DNA of 64,000 nt from Onchocerca volvulus (GCA_000499405.2 HG738138.1:20375753-20439752), one strand, 5' to 3'. Shown: positions 36,420-50,023, numbered from the stretch's first letter. Notes: a model not told the origin generated them from the letters alone. A program made the numbers and translations.

Positions 36420-39400
36420 ATGCAAAAGTGCAACGAACACTATTTAAAAAAGCATGTTTTGAAGAATTTCATGGTAGAGTACTTCTTGGTGTTAACGAAC
36501 GTTATGAGAATGTATTACAAATATAATGCGGGAAAGTTTGTGCTATTTAATTAGTTGAAAGCAGTGTCTTGTGCAAAGCAGCTACTCACTATCCTGAAGT
36601 ATTAACAAGCCAAAGTCCGTCTAAGTAATTAGTTTATAAAATGGTGGAGTTTAAGAATTATTAATGTCTGCATGAAAATTTGGAAATATAAGAATGTATC
36701 ATTTCATTACAGTATCGTCTTGATCTACCTAAATTTTTCATTGAGGATGCAACAGCAGTTTATCTTGAAAACAGGTGTCTCGACAATCGACATCTGTACA
36801 GAATACAAAATATAAATGATGCCGATAAAGCAAAACATTCATCGGCAGTTGAAGATACCTAATATGTTTTTTTTCAAAGTGCCGACAAAAAAGCGAAATG
36901 TTCATTGTGCGTTATTTAATAATTATAATTTATGTCTATGAAATATGACCTTATTATATCATGTCGAAATATGATTGAGCAATATTTCCAAAAGATTCTA
37001 CAGTCAGAAATGCACGTATATTTTCCTTTCCAGTCACTCAGCATAAAAAACTAACGTTCTTTTAGAAGATCTAAAAAGGTATGTCTGATTTTTGCTAGCT
37101 CATCGAACGATACTTCGCATTGATTAATCAGAAAGTTTTGACCCATATATTAATTAAATACATCCAGTAAACCATTAAATGCTCACTGCTATTTCAAATT
37201 ATTTTCATTACTAGCCAATCTTAAATGAAATTTCACACTGATCCTCTCAGTGGTTACGACAATTATCCAACCAAGTTGAAAGGAAAAGACTGTTGAAGGC
37301 AATAATACAGAAATGATAACGATGATTTGATCTTCGAAAAACTTTAGAAAGAATCTATATTTAAAAATTCTGTAATGGTAAATCAGTTTACACGTGCAAA
37401 AATGCGATCTATAAACAAAAAGAAAAAGAAGTAGATTTTTGAGCTTTGAAGAGCAGTTAATGGAATGCTTTCTGTTCTTTATCACTAATTTTTTATTTTA
37501 TAGACGCTACTTTGCATTTACTGTTAAAAAAACCCGGAAAGGAAGTTACAAAACAGGTCGGGCAGCAGCCGTTGCAAAGTATTGAAATGTCTGGGTATGC
37601 AATGGATTATGATGAGAAATTGCGTCCTACTTATTTGTTTCATGCAGAATATAATGACTCTGCAGTCAGATTTTCCGTTTAAAATTTCTGGATTTATTAT
37701 TGGCCTATTTTTAAGTTAATGCTAATCTGAGACAAATCATAAAGTCTGTTTTCAAATTCAATATTTATTATTCCTCTAAATTGTGGCTGTTCATCTTATT
37801 CAAACGATACTGAATTTGATTGACAGTGTCAGTTTTAGATTAATTCAAGTAATTTACAGTTATGGACTACTCTATCATTTCATTTCCAGAGAATTCACTG
37901 ACAAGAGAACATATGATTTAAATATAAAGTTGCGTGCTGCTGCACATTTCAGGTATTCAAATTATTCAGTTTTTTTTCCAGCCATTAATACATTTAAAAA
38001 GTCTGTATTGATGTAAGGAATTATCTATTTTCTTTTTTCTCATTTGCTTCTTTTCTGGTTGTAAATCTTAAAAAAGCTTCTAGTGCATTGAAACTTAAAT
38101 TGTGAAATGAGACATAGCAACTCGAATTTCTCACTTCCTTCATCAAAAAATAATTGATATAACGAGTGAAAATTGTCGAGAATTTTGGTATAAATAAACA
38201 AATTTACGCAAACATCGATCTAATTTAAAATATTCTTTCGCTTCTGTTATTTTATGATTTTTTCAGGAAATTCGAATCGCTTTTATCATTTCTGTATCAC
38301 TAGATACGTTTTTAAAATTTTATACTTGAATCATTTTGGATTGATGTTTCATAACATACACATCAGTATAAAAGTTGCTTAATGTATGAAAATGACTTCA
38401 CCATAGTAATTCATAATTCGTATTTTAATCGATGTCACCAAAGTTTTCACGAAATCTAATTATCTGTTGGATACTATCGAGGTATGGTACAAAAGCTTCA
38501 GCCATACTAAAAAGGCATTTAAGCACATTATGGTTGATGAAGGAAACATTTTAGATGACTAGAATGAAGTAATTGATTATGGCATGTTTCCACAATTCTG
38601 TACATGCATAGTAATGCAACTGACGGTTCTATCGATTCCGACAATAGCGCCATAGAGATTTTATTTAGTGAAAGTTTTTTTCAACCAAAATTTAACTTTT
38701 CAATTCATATAAATTAACCCGACTTTCATCATTTAATCTTTCTCAGTGTCTTATATTCTATCAATCTCCTATTGCATGAAATGATAATGCAGATTCTTGT
38801 CAATTCTGTCTGTTATTATAGAACTGATGGAAAAATTATTAGAAACCTAGATGCGAAGTGATCGCTAACCTTTTGGCTTCTTTGCTTCTGAATTTTAATA
38901 GTAAAAATAAATTGATTAAATTGTCTCAGACAAGTCCCACTCAAAAATTTTTTTTGTTCCAATTATTTCTTGCCTGTTCCGTTCGATGTTTTATTCAAAT
39001 TTCTTTATAATTTACATATTCATTTGGTGAACTAGAATTTCGAAAACTGGCTTAATGATAAATTCCCATAATGCTTTCATTTATAATATAAAAGTGGCAT
39101 TTCTGCTTGATTAGATAATCTTTCCTTAATTGCACAGTTTGAGCGTCAGGCTTGACCGTCGCTTGGAAATTGTATGCATCTTATTACGCATTTATGAATT
39201 TATTTGTGTTTCTCGAATATGGAAATCTTGATTAGATTTTTAAGTCCTTTTTTGATCAGTTTTATAAAAATTTCAGAGTCGATATAAAGAAGAAAACAGA
39301 GCCATTTACCAAGTGAAATAATGACGTTAGTGATATACTTTTTTTACCTAAAATTTAAGAATTGAATTCGACAAAAGCGTTGGAAATTTCTAAAATGAAT

Positions 39401-39988
39401 GGTGTGAAAAAATTGTGTTCTAAATCGATTTTTGTTACCGCTGTACCAATCATTGATTTTGAATTTTTTTTTTTTTTTGGTCATATAGACCTGGAAATCT
39501 TTGGTATAAATTACTAGTCTTAAATATTACAACAGAAGTATCGAAATAAAAGCAATACTTCTGCCTTTTGCATCCATCGGTTGGCAAATTCATTCGTTAA
39601 AAACCATCATTTTGAAAAATTACTGAAAAGAAACATGCAATGATTACATAACATCAAAATCTATACGAAATCAATTTTGCTGATTTAATTTGTTCTTTTC
39701 AGTTCTGTAATGGGAGACACGGTAAGCAATATTTATTGTCTTTTTTTTTAAATTAAAACACTTTGAGTACCATGTCAAAAGAGTGAAATAATCATGAAGA
39801 TTCAAACTGCATTGTAATGAAAGTTATGTCATGCATGCTATCTGCAGACAGTGGGAGATGTGGGTGCCAACGTATCGATGTATGACATATCAATGTACGG
39901 CACAGATAAGAAGAATTTAACTAGAAAGGAACGAATGAAACGACGTGCCAGAAAAATGATTAAAGCTGGCCTCAAAGAGGACGAGTGA
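36420..39988 (+). CDS. Unrecognised small basic protein, five to six exons
   Basis: Five exons join with matching phases: 36713-36774, 37504-37578, 37890-37952, 39703-39721 and 39848-39988 (360 bases, 119 aa plus stop). Segments include LPKFFIEDATAVYLENR, RYFAFTVKKTRKGSYKTG, EFTDKRTYDLNIKLRAA and a basic tail LTRKERMKRRARKMIK ending AGLKEDE. An open frame from ATG 36420 (MQKCNEHYLKKHV onward) could be the first exon, after an acceptor-like TCTGACAG, with a weak donor after AGKF near 36533; this part is uncertain. The end is ambiguous: GACGAGTGAGT holds both the stop TGA and a good donor GTGAGT, so further exons are possible. I recognise no family. The Lys/Arg tail suggests nucleic-acid binding or a nuclear signal, as inference only. 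It lies just downstream of the Helitron debris. Confidence 0.55.
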
Positions 39989-42524
39989 GTGATATTCATT
40001 CTAAAATGCAGGATTTGGAACATGGCTTGCTGACAGAGATTTAGTAATAAACAGTTTGTTATATAAATTTACAGTTATACACTTCTTTTGTTGAAGATTC
40101 GGAATTCTTAAAACTTCAGCACTTATCTATATAAATAAAAAGAAATGACATTGAGTGACTCCTTTATTCTTTATCATTAGCATTATCTTCTGTGGATTTG
40201 CAGGCCTATCATCTGAATTCTTCGACAAAGTTGAATTCCTTATAAAAGATTGCTTTCAGATGCTTCTGCTGTTCGTTGGAGGGTTCACCCACAACAGCTT
40301 GCATAATTGTTGGCGGAATAATCTTCCTTATTACTTTTTGTTTGATAATATTTGCATTAATGAGTGCTGGTGTCGATTTTGAGGCAACGTTTGCAGAACC
40401 TGGCATGCACATTTGAAATGAGCGACAAATCTACGATGATTCAAACACATCCACTAAATGTATCTTGTTATGCTCCAAGAAATGAAGTTGTATTTCTCTA
40501 AAATCTTAAACTGTCCTATCTGAACTGTAATAAACCAAATCTTTTGCGCATTTCATATTTTCTTCGATAATTCTTTCCTGAATCATGATAAGATTTGAAA
40601 TGTTATACTCAAACCTAAGTATAACATTTTAGATCTTCCATAATTCAGTTGAAGAACTAGCAGTCTCACATCCAGATCCTAAGCATTTAAACATTCGTTT
40701 ACTTTTTATTTCCATCACCTTCCCATGACCAGAAATTCATGCCCTTGACACACTAGAGACCTCAACAATGTTCCGAATGTATTGTGCTATCATCCAGTGT
40801 ATCAATCGATAACTATAAAGAAGTAACAAGATTTGTCATAGTCCTTCACCAGTAATTTCATTTCTTCCTAAATTTTCCGCGACTCTCAGTTCCCGCCTTT
40901 AACGTTGAAAAACTGTTATAACCAATCTGTTACCTTGTTTGTCCCGTCTTTTCCCGACTGAGCAATCAAACAACCAAGATTCTCTTTTCATGTTCCTCTC
41001 CGCTATCATTACCTTAATTGTTTGCAACATAAATAATAAGTAAGTGGTATACTGTCTTTCCTTGTCTAATAAGTACACAGATCGATGCTCTTCGATCAAC
41101 TGTCTCCTGCTATCAAACGGTAGTAGCCCTTATTGTTTTACTTTGGAACAGATTTTTTTCTCCATTACACAGTGTTGTATGTATGCTGTTACTGCAAAGA
41201 ATCAAGATTTTTCTCTTGAAATCTTTATATCATTCTTCTTACTTTAGTCTCTCCATTAATTTACCCTACGGTAATTTCCCATACCATCAAATATTTCGCA
41301 TATTTTCATTGACACTTCTCGATACATCACTGCTGAGAGGTCTAACTGTTTCCACCAGTGGAAAAGCATTGCTGCCAACGATTTTCTTCCAATTCAGATC
41401 AGTCACATCGGGCAAATGATTAATCTTATCTCATCCTTAACGATCTCATACATCTCGATTTGCTCATTATTCTGGTGAAGGATTTACTATAGTCCTACTG
41501 CCCATTTAACACCAAATATTCAAGAATTTCAACAATGCTAATCTAAGATACGGCCAAAGACCCATGAAGTTCATGGCAATGAAGCTGAATGACCAGGATA
41601 AAATAACTCTACTTACACCAGATTTTACATATATTGAAATGTGTTCTCCAGAACTGAACATTTTTGGAAACAAGTTCTTTCCGTACTCGTTCACTCCGCA
41701 TAAGTAATGCGTTAAACACATCCCTAAAAATCACCTAATTTTCATCCTCCATTTATCTGCTCCTTAGAAATCGGAGGTATATTCGATTTTCTTCCTTCAT
41801 TTCTATGACTTCTCAAAACAGACTGTTCTGATATGAAAAACTTTATTAGTAGCCATAGTATTCTTTGTCCATCATGAAGCTAGTCTCGATAGCACGAAAA
41901 GGGCTGCACCACACTTTGATACTACTAATACAATTAGAACTTCAGTGAATAATCGATGCGGTGGGGAAGCGATCGATCACATTGCTGGTAATTTATCTCG
42001 TATGCGTGGGTTTCCTTTCTTTGTTGACTTATTCATGTTGGTCGCCACCTTCTAAATAGCACTGTTGTTCCCTGAGCTAACAACATTCAGGGTTCACAGT
42101 ATTGACTTACTTCTCAGTGTACTTCTCGGACATTATTAACGGCAAATGAAAGGCGGGGTGATCTTTGTTCTTCTTTAAACCAATATTTCTTCCTTGCAGC
42201 ATATGACAAGCAAAATGCATAAAACCCTAGCATCTCTTTCTTTCCTTTAGTCTTTTCAGTTATTGTGACATCATTAATTTGATTTTCATGTTGACAGTCT
42301 CTTCTCTCGTCTCTGGGCTGTTTTTTATTCGAGAGACAAAAAAGGTTGGGAAAGGAAGAAAGAGCTCATTATCTTGTCCCTACTGTCAATCAGTCCGAAT
42401 TTTTCAGCCGTGATCTCCGAGATCAACAAATGCGGTATCGGTCGAAACATTGCAATGACTCTTCCATTTCAGAAATACGACTGCGGCGTGTTGTTGAAGT
42501 AATCAGTTATTAGTAGAGTGTTTC
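39989..42524. other. Spacer with Helitron-like 5' end and short minus-strand open pieces
   Basis: At 40130 CTATATAAATAAAAAGAAATG resembles the Helitron start. Minus-strand open segments follow: 40209-40412 (QAVVGEPSNEQQKHLKAI), 40899-41099 (KERQYTTYLLFMLQTIKVMI) and around 41330-41420 (PDVTDLNWKKIVGSNAFPL). They lie in different frames with stops between and match nothing I can name; a decayed transposon is possible. The 3' part (about 42100-42524) should hold the ALDH promoter and leader. Confidence 0.35.
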
Positions 42525-45500
42525 ATGGCAACAGTAATTCAGCATGATGCTCCCTTTCACCAGGTAATTCATGCACAATCCACTTTTTTTTTTTCAAATC
42601 TCATCGAATAACTTCCATTCTTGCATTATTGTTAGGTGTATCAACAAGCTGCAGGGTTTCTTTCTTTCTTAACTCCTCTCAAAAAAGTTTTAATTAACTG
42701 TTTTCTTAAATTTGGTTTAAGTTCAGTTCTTTTTTTTTTTCAGTCTCTTTCTTTTTTTTATTATTACAGTTGGTAGAAGAGCAAAGGGCGTATTTTTCTA
42801 CGGGAATTACTAATAAACTGGAATACCGCCGAAAACAGCTTCTAAATCTTAAGCAGCTCCTAATTGAAGAAACTGATGTTCTCACCAAAGCTGTATACAA
42901 CGATCTTAAACGAGTAAGCCTTTAAAAGATCTTATAATTCATTGAAATTCTATGCCTAAATTTAAAGAAAAATTAAATTTCTTTTTTTTTTCAATTCATT
43001 TTTATTTCATATGCTCACAAATTTTTTTTTTCTTTTTTTTTTGTGAAGCTTTTTTAGTAGAAGACAAAGAGCCTATCATTCTGGCTAGTATTATTACCAA
43101 ACTGATTAGTATAAACCACAGAATGATTTCAATTATAGATCGGCATAAAATAAAATCTAGTCTGAGGAAAAAAAGAAACTGGTCATTTTGAAATACCGAT
43201 AACTGCCACATATGATTAAAAAGAAACTAATTTCATGAAAAATATCCCTTCAGATCATAACTTGTTTTGTTATTTGTTCAATCTATTATCTTCTGTTGTA
43301 ATCCTTTAAATTCATATATTCTTTTAATTCATGTCAGTTTTTTCCAGTCATCAAAATTAACATACAGCTTAGAACTGAATGTCGTTTTTGTCGAAATCGA
43401 TTATATGTTGGATAATTTAGAGCAGTGGAGTTCGCCTGAACCAGTAAGTTATGAATTTGAAATATTCAGATGTTCAAATGTCGGAATAGCATTTTAACAG
43501 TAGCTAATTATTGCGCAGCTTTCTCGTTCATTATTTCAGTATTTTAGAGCATTGTAAAAACTTTCAGGTTAAGAAAACATTTCTCTCACTCCTGGATACC
43601 GTAGCTATTGTGAAGGAACCTTTGGGTGTGGTCCTTATCATTGCTCCGTGGAACTATCCGCTGTCTCTTGTTTTATTACCTCTAGTTGCAGCAATGGCTG
43701 CCGGTCAGTTATTGAATAATATATCTGAGATAGAACTTAAATAGTATTATTTTCTCTTTTTAGAAAAAGTGCTGAGTCGTATATGACAAATTGGAAGAGA
43801 GGCTTTATTTGATCCAGCATAGTTCTATTTACATATCACATATGCATAACTATGTCTTCTTCAGTGGTGTTTGATATGATTACATTTTCAAAAATTGCAC
43901 GCATTATTTCAGCAGCATCTTTTTACTTTTTCTCTCGCTGAAGAAAGTTTCAGGTAATACGATTATAGTGAAACCGTCTGAATATGCACCTTTTACTTCT
44001 GCAGCTTTACATGATCTTTTTTCACACTTTTTTGATTCGGTGAGCCTTTTAGATTTGAAAAAAATCCGACGAATCTTTTAAATCCTGAAATATTCTTGAA
44101 TTGAATGAAATAAATAAGGAATAATGATTTGGTGCATATGAAATATTAGTATAATAATATTCTTTTTGAATTCCAAAATTCATATTTGAATGTAGAAAAA
44201 TTGCAGCGATTTTTGACAGTTGTGAATGGTGGCATTGCTGAAACAACAAATCTTTTGAAGGAGAGATTTGATCATATCTTATATACAGGAAATTCACTTA
44301 TCGCGAAAGTTATTATGGCAGCGGCTGCGCAGCATCTTACACCAGTTACACTTGAACTAGGTGGAAAGAGGTTCATTTCGCTTCATGCTTGGAAATTTTA
44401 TTAGTAAATAGGAGATTTCGAATGGCTTATTGCAGGGATGGTCGATGATGTATCATCCATCCAACTGATTCAGATATAAAATTTCACCTTATTCGCTATG
44501 CTTTTCTCTGCGGTTTTCAGCTCTCTCATATTAATTTTATGACGAAAAGCAGTTTATCTGCATAAATAATTTTTGCTGGAAGTGTCAACTTATTAAACTT
44601 GCGAATTATTTCAAAGACAGGTAGAATGTGGTATTTCTGCATTTAGATGTAACTTTAGGAATGTAACATTTCGTTTGACGGATTAACTTTTCCAATCAAA
44701 AATAAGTCTTTGCATTAAGTTTCTGTTTATCTTCTTAATGTGGCTTAATTTGAAAGAATAATCAATCATTCTCTCTCATTTTTAAGAAATAGTAGTGATG
44801 TTTATGGAGAAAAAAAGTGGATGTTATAACAATAAATTCATTTTCTTCGGGGTATTTCTGATTAGAATATTGTACTTTCATTCGTTTTCATTTCTCTCAA
44901 GTTGTATTATTTTGAATCGTGAAAAGCGGTCTACATCCACATGACCCATACTTTTAGCATCAGATTATGTTTTTATCTTTTTAGTCCAGTAATCGTGGAA
45001 AAAGATGCAAATTTGGAAGTAACCTCTCGACGTATTGTATGGGGAAAATGGACCAATTGTGGACAAACCTGTATTTCACCGGATTATGTTCTCGTGACGG
45101 AAACATTGAAAACAGCGCTAGTAAATGAATTCATCCAACGATTAGAAGAATTTTACAGTTCGGAGCCTGAAAAAAGCGATGATTATAGCCGAATCATCAA
45201 TGAGAAGCACTTTGAGTGTGTTATTGAAACCATCCTTGCTTCAAAATTTTACAGAATCCTCGCGAAAAATTCTGTTGATTTTTCTCTGTGATTTTCTGTT
45301 GTTCTGTTGTTTGTCCATTATTTTTACTGTTCAGTTGGTTTTTCAGTAGATTATCCAGTTTGCTTGCACGTAGCAACGGACAAATTTTGTATCAAGGTGG
45401 GAAACTCAATCGCGGTGACTTATTTATTCCTCCAATCATTATTGCTGTTTCCGCAGATGATGCACTTATGGAGGATGAAGTAAGCTTTTTTTGAGCTTTT

Positions 45501-46742
45501 TTCATTTCTGTTTCATCAGACTAACTTTTTCATACTTTGTATTTTGTCATTTAAATTGTCGACATCGGAATACATTTAGATATTTGGACCCATCTTGCCA
45601 ATTATTACTACCAGTGGTTTCGATGAAGCAATTAGCTTTATTCGATCAAGAGAAAAACCACTTGCTATTTATTTTTTTACTAGATCTGAAAGGAAAGTGC
45701 AGCAACTATATGCTGAAACTTCAAGTGGTTCCGTGACAGTAAATGATGTTATGCTTCAGTTTCTCGGTAAGTTTTGCTGAATGCATGATCCGATACGCTC
45801 TAAAATACGAAAGTTTCTGGCGTTTTATCCATCCAGAAATTTATTTGAACACTCATTTCTTCTCCCAAATTCATTTATTTATAGTTGATACACTTCCATT
45901 TGGTGGTGTAGGCCAGAGCGGTATGGGCAGATATCGTGGAAAATTTGGTTTCGACACATTCACTAACCAAAAAGCACTATTGATAAGGAGTTTTTTTGGT
46001 GATTCTTTGTTGGCGTAAGTTTTCGCAAGCAGTTTTTTGCGTTTTATGATTTCTTTGTCCGCAATAGATTTTTTTTCATCTCTAATTAATGATAAAATTT
46101 TCATAAGAATGTGAGAATTAAAATAGTTTTAGATAGTTTGGTATTATTGCTATTTATGTAACTGTTACTATTTATTTTATTATAGTCTTAAATTTATAGT
46201 GACAATCAGAGGTACTGTAAAGTATAATACGTCATTATTTTTAGTATGCGATATCCGCCACTTACCGACAAAAAATTCAAACACTTGAAATTGCTAACAG
46301 AACGAAGACGTCCATTACCCAGTTCACTCCCTAATTGGCTTATTCGTATTTTATTCCTAGTTGCTGGTGTTGTATGTGGTGTTGCATTACAGGTATTTCA
46401 GTCGTTATAGATTTTAAAGAATCAAACAATGGTACGAATTGATTTCTATACCGCATCCTGATCTTGAGTTCTTAACTGGCTCAACTTCATTTAGATATCA
46501 ACTTTTGGTATAATTAGTTCCTCATAGCATCTTAGTCCCCTTAGTTCCATTGCTATGAATTCCTGCAGAGATATTTCTTTAGATTTCCAGCAATCATTGG
46601 TTTTTCCAAATTTTTACTTTTTTTGATAAAAATGGCATGACCTGAAGCATTGTTTTCTAAATAGCAAATATTATGTTTTTATATATTTGTTAATTTTTTT
46701 CAGCGTTATGGAATATCCATTATAAACAATAAATCTTCCTAA
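42525..46742 (+). CDS. Fatty aldehyde dehydrogenase, ALDH3 family, 510 aa
   Basis: This enzyme oxidises medium and long-chain fatty aldehydes to acids with NAD+, typically on the ER. Twelve exons join cleanly: 42525-42563, 42770-42913, 43348-43443, 43568-43703, 43954-44039, 44207-44370, 44985-45215, 45347-45479, 45580-45766, 45885-46014, 46245-46392 and 46704-46742 (1533 bases). Motifs in order: [10 protein letters not shown] (cofactor pocket), [17 protein letters not shown] with general-base Glu217, NCGQTC with the likely nucleophile Cys251, EIFGPILPI, and [14 protein letters not shown]. The C-terminus has a hydrophobic helix ([18 protein letters not shown]) before a short tail, as in the membrane-anchored form of human ALDH3A2. 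Length is slightly above that protein (485 aa). The start yields [13 protein letters not shown], in frame with the conserved [11 protein letters not shown]. Closest worm relatives are probably ALH-4/ALH-5; I cannot choose between them. All key residues are present. Confidence 0.95.
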
Positions 46743-48434
46743 ATATACGATGATACGATATAATTTGGCGTCAGTATTTTAAGTATAGAGATTACCAAGT
46801 TAAAACGGTTTTATTTTTATCCAGAACTCTGCAATTGTAGCTTCACCTTTCCGCAAATAAATTGAGCCTTTCTAAATGTGATGATATTTGTTTATATATA
46901 AACTTCAAATGTATTGCCATGGGAATAAAAATTTCACTTCTTTTAAAGCTTATCGCTCATTAATACCGGTAATTCTAAATGATATAGAAACTGTCGCATT
47001 CGATATCACAACTTAAAAGCGATTAAATTTTACGATGAATTGAATTTTGGAGATTTTTAAATCATCGCAGTCTTTCTAAACAACAAGATGAATTGAGTAA
47101 GGCTAAATGATTCTTATTGATTAGAATTAATTTATTTTTTGTGCATTATTTTCTCATCATTGTGAAGATGTCAAGGTTGACAATATATGCCATCTGATGG
47201 CAAGCGGAAGTAGTGTTGCAGGTGACGACAAATCAAGGATGGGAAATTGTAGGGAAAGGAAGGGTCAGTTGGATCGATGGGTGCGTGGTGTGGAATGTGA
47301 TGATACTGATATCGCCGGTCAGTGTGCTGGTGTTCCCTCGTCGGTTCACCAGTTCCTGCTGCAATGTTTGCCTCTTTGTCGTCTTCTCTATTTTCCCTCC
47401 ATTGCAGTTACCATACTATGCAATCATTCCTCATCATCCAGCCACATTTCTTTTTGCCCCGTTCATTGGTTACTGTGACCCTCAGACATTGTTTACTTCC
47501 TTCCGTTTGCATATTTCATGAAGCCTTGTGGAAATGATTTTAATGTATAGTAGCTTTCCTCTCCCCCATTTTAGTCATATTGTTTGGAAAGTCCCAAAAA
47601 CCTAATAAATTGAAAGATTCAAAATTAATTCAATAAGAGGTTTTACCTCATAATATTGAGGATGTGCTATTATTCAAGGATTCCGGAAAGCCTCTCCGTT
47701 ACAGTTTAGGAATTCTAAAGTTAGTGTTGTTGTTCTGTCACTATTGTTAGCGATAGTTGTTTTTGCGAGGGAAATATGTAAAAATGGAGAAAGGGAGAGA
47801 AGAAAAGTGAACACATGAAATCTTGTCTGTCGTAAGAGAAGATTCACATGTTCACCAATTATCTTCATTTATTCATCGATTTGAAAACAGTATCGATACA
47901 TATTTAGCTTGAGGATTGTATACTGGATCTTTTCAGCCTGACCTCATACTGCTCGTAAAGTGACCTGAGAGAAGGAAGTTTTGAATTCATTGTTTCCCGC
48001 TCTTAGTAAATTATGACTTGTCGCAGAATTATATGAATGATTGAGATATATTTTACTTCTTTTCTTCATCTTTCTCCCGCATAAACATATGTCAGATTAA
48101 TGTCGATATTTAGCAAAACAGATATTTTTGATCATTTCAATTAAATTATAGCATTTTTGCATTCCCGGTTTGATAATAAAACAATTTCTTTATAACTGGT
48201 TCCTTACATTGTTAACTGCAATAATTTTTTGTTGTCTAAATCTGTGCCACGGCTGTTTACTTGTAAAATTATTCTTTCATCATATATGTTGAATTCAAAT
48301 TCAAAATCTGCTCCAAACTTCATCACTCGTTAAGAACGAAATAAAGCAGTTGCCCAATATTCATATACAAAGAGAGGTCATCCAATGTGCTGATGGCATA
48401 TAAGTTATTAACAATTGCAATCTTCCTATTGATA
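46743..48434. other. Spacer, no supported gene
   Basis: Starts with the ALDH 3' UTR. A locally GC-richer segment (about 47190-47520) is open in all three plus frames (up to 102 codons, one frame hydrophobic). It has no recognisable domain and the frames contradict one another. A short minus-strand frame at 47674-47868 is likewise unsupported. Confidence 0.4.
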
Positions 48435-48750
48435 TCAGTCGTTGGCGGTTGTGTAGTATGGAACAGATTTATTATGATGTGGTGAACTTTTCGTTAATAT
48501 TTCCTCAAAAATTTGTAGTTTACTTTGGAATAAGATTGAGAAACACCAAAGATCAGAATAATCGAATTCATGTGTACTAAATTTTGTACATTCGCTGTCG
48601 AACATCTCTGCCAACCTATTCGTGATCCATATTTCTTCGGATATCTACTATGGGAAAATAATTCAAGCACGTACCCTCTGTTGCTGTTTTAACGAAGATG
48701 AAGACCAACTTGTCTTCATAATCGAGACATAATGAATGAATGTCAGTCAT
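48435..48750 (-). CDS. Small two-exon gene of unknown function, 82 aa
   Basis: On the minus strand an acceptor GTTTTAG is followed by ACAG and ATG (48748-48750). Exon 1 (48675-48750) ends at a GTACGT donor in phase 1. A 67-bp intron with acceptor TTGGCAG leads to exon 2 (48435-48607), in frame to TGA; total 249 bases. The protein starts MTDIHSLCLDYEDKLVFIFV and ends PYYTTAND. Segments such as FDYSDLWCFSILF and LQIFEEILTKSS look like a compact acidic cytosolic protein. No signal peptide or known motif is seen. The acceptor just before ATG suggests trans-splicing. It converges with the ALDH gene. Confidence 0.55.
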
Positions 48751-50023
48751 CTGTCTAAAAACCCAATAATTCTTCATTATTATTTGATGTCTTGTCCTTA
48801 ATGACATTTGAAAAATTAGGCAGTAGGTTGATAAGTGCGATAAAAACAAAACATGAGCCAAAAAGACAAACCGGAAAGTCCTCAAAGTTCCTTTTTGCCA
48901 TCTTGCTGAGGTCTTTTTCTGCCTTCACTTTTCCCTTCTTTTCGAAATTAATTGATCAAATGATCCAAGTAATGAAACTCTAGATAATGATAATATTTGG
49001 AGCTTCATTAATTACATTCCAATAATGATAAATTATAATGATGTTCATTAAAAAGTTGAAGAAAAAAACAGGACATTTTATAGCACAGTTTCACAATTAG
49101 TGTTTTCCAATAATTTTTTTCCCTTGTTTCTTTTTTTTTTCAAGTATTTCTTGGTTTCTTTCAGTTTGAATTTTAGTAACTTCAAGGGAAGAAAGAAGAA
49201 TTTGAATTAGAAAGGCATAACGAGGAATGACATTATAACCTGTGATATAGTGAGAAATGCTCAGGCTTAATTATGGAGAGCTTATCCATTTCGAAAAAGG
49301 TCATTGAAATTCAAACTGTTGCGATCGGTTATCAGCAAAAATTCGTAATAAATGAATACTAATTGCTGTGTAAGGGAATAAATAGTTATAATGGAGGAAG
49401 CTGTGATTAGAAAGAGGAGAAAATGATAGGAGACGAAAGATGATAGCCGTAATCGGGAAAGAGGTTTGACAAACCGTACCCAGGGAAAGGGTGACAAGTC
49501 TTGCTTCGTTTAAAAGGCGCCAAATATTTTTGTATTTCCTGTCATACTACTGACTGATCTATGGGAATGGCTCTTTGATCCAGTTGTCTGAACTTTTCAA
49601 GTCTCTAAAAAACTAAGAATTGAATAACAGTAATAATATAATCGATTAATCTATATTGTTCATGTGGGTAAGAATGGATTATAAAGTTCCAGAACTCCAG
49701 CCTGGAAAACAGTGACTCATTATGCCGAACATTTTTTAATGATAATGATAATAATGACGAGGAAATAATTAATGTTATCTTAATAATAATTTATTATTAT
49801 CATTATTAATTACAGTGATAATGTTAATAAGATATTAAAGTAACAGTAATGATACTTTATTAAATACTTCATCTAAAATGCATGAATTTCTCCGGCTTGC
49901 CCTATTTATTCTTCCGGAGCAGTTGTCTTTTCCTGTTCTTACCATGATATGTCTTAATCGAAAATCTTGTTCTGTGTTAATATGTAACTCGTAATTTTGC
50001 AGTTACAAGAACTAACCCAGGAA
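48751..50023. other. Spacer, no supported gene
   Basis: AT-rich sequence probably holding the promoter of the minus-strand 82-aa gene and the leader of the 67-aa gene. Near 49735-49860 there is ATT/ATAATG-type low-complexity DNA with small self-complementary pieces. TTTTGCAG ending at 50002 is a good acceptor 21 bases before ATG 50024. Confidence 0.4.

Noticed and set aside
40209..42500. A BEL/Pao or gypsy retrotransposon on the minus strand
   Set aside because: No reverse transcriptase, integrase or LTR motif could be identified; left as unexplained.
47197..47537. Three overlapping plus-strand frames as genes
   Set aside because: They contradict each other, lack splice context and have no recognisable domain; low stop density follows from local GC content.
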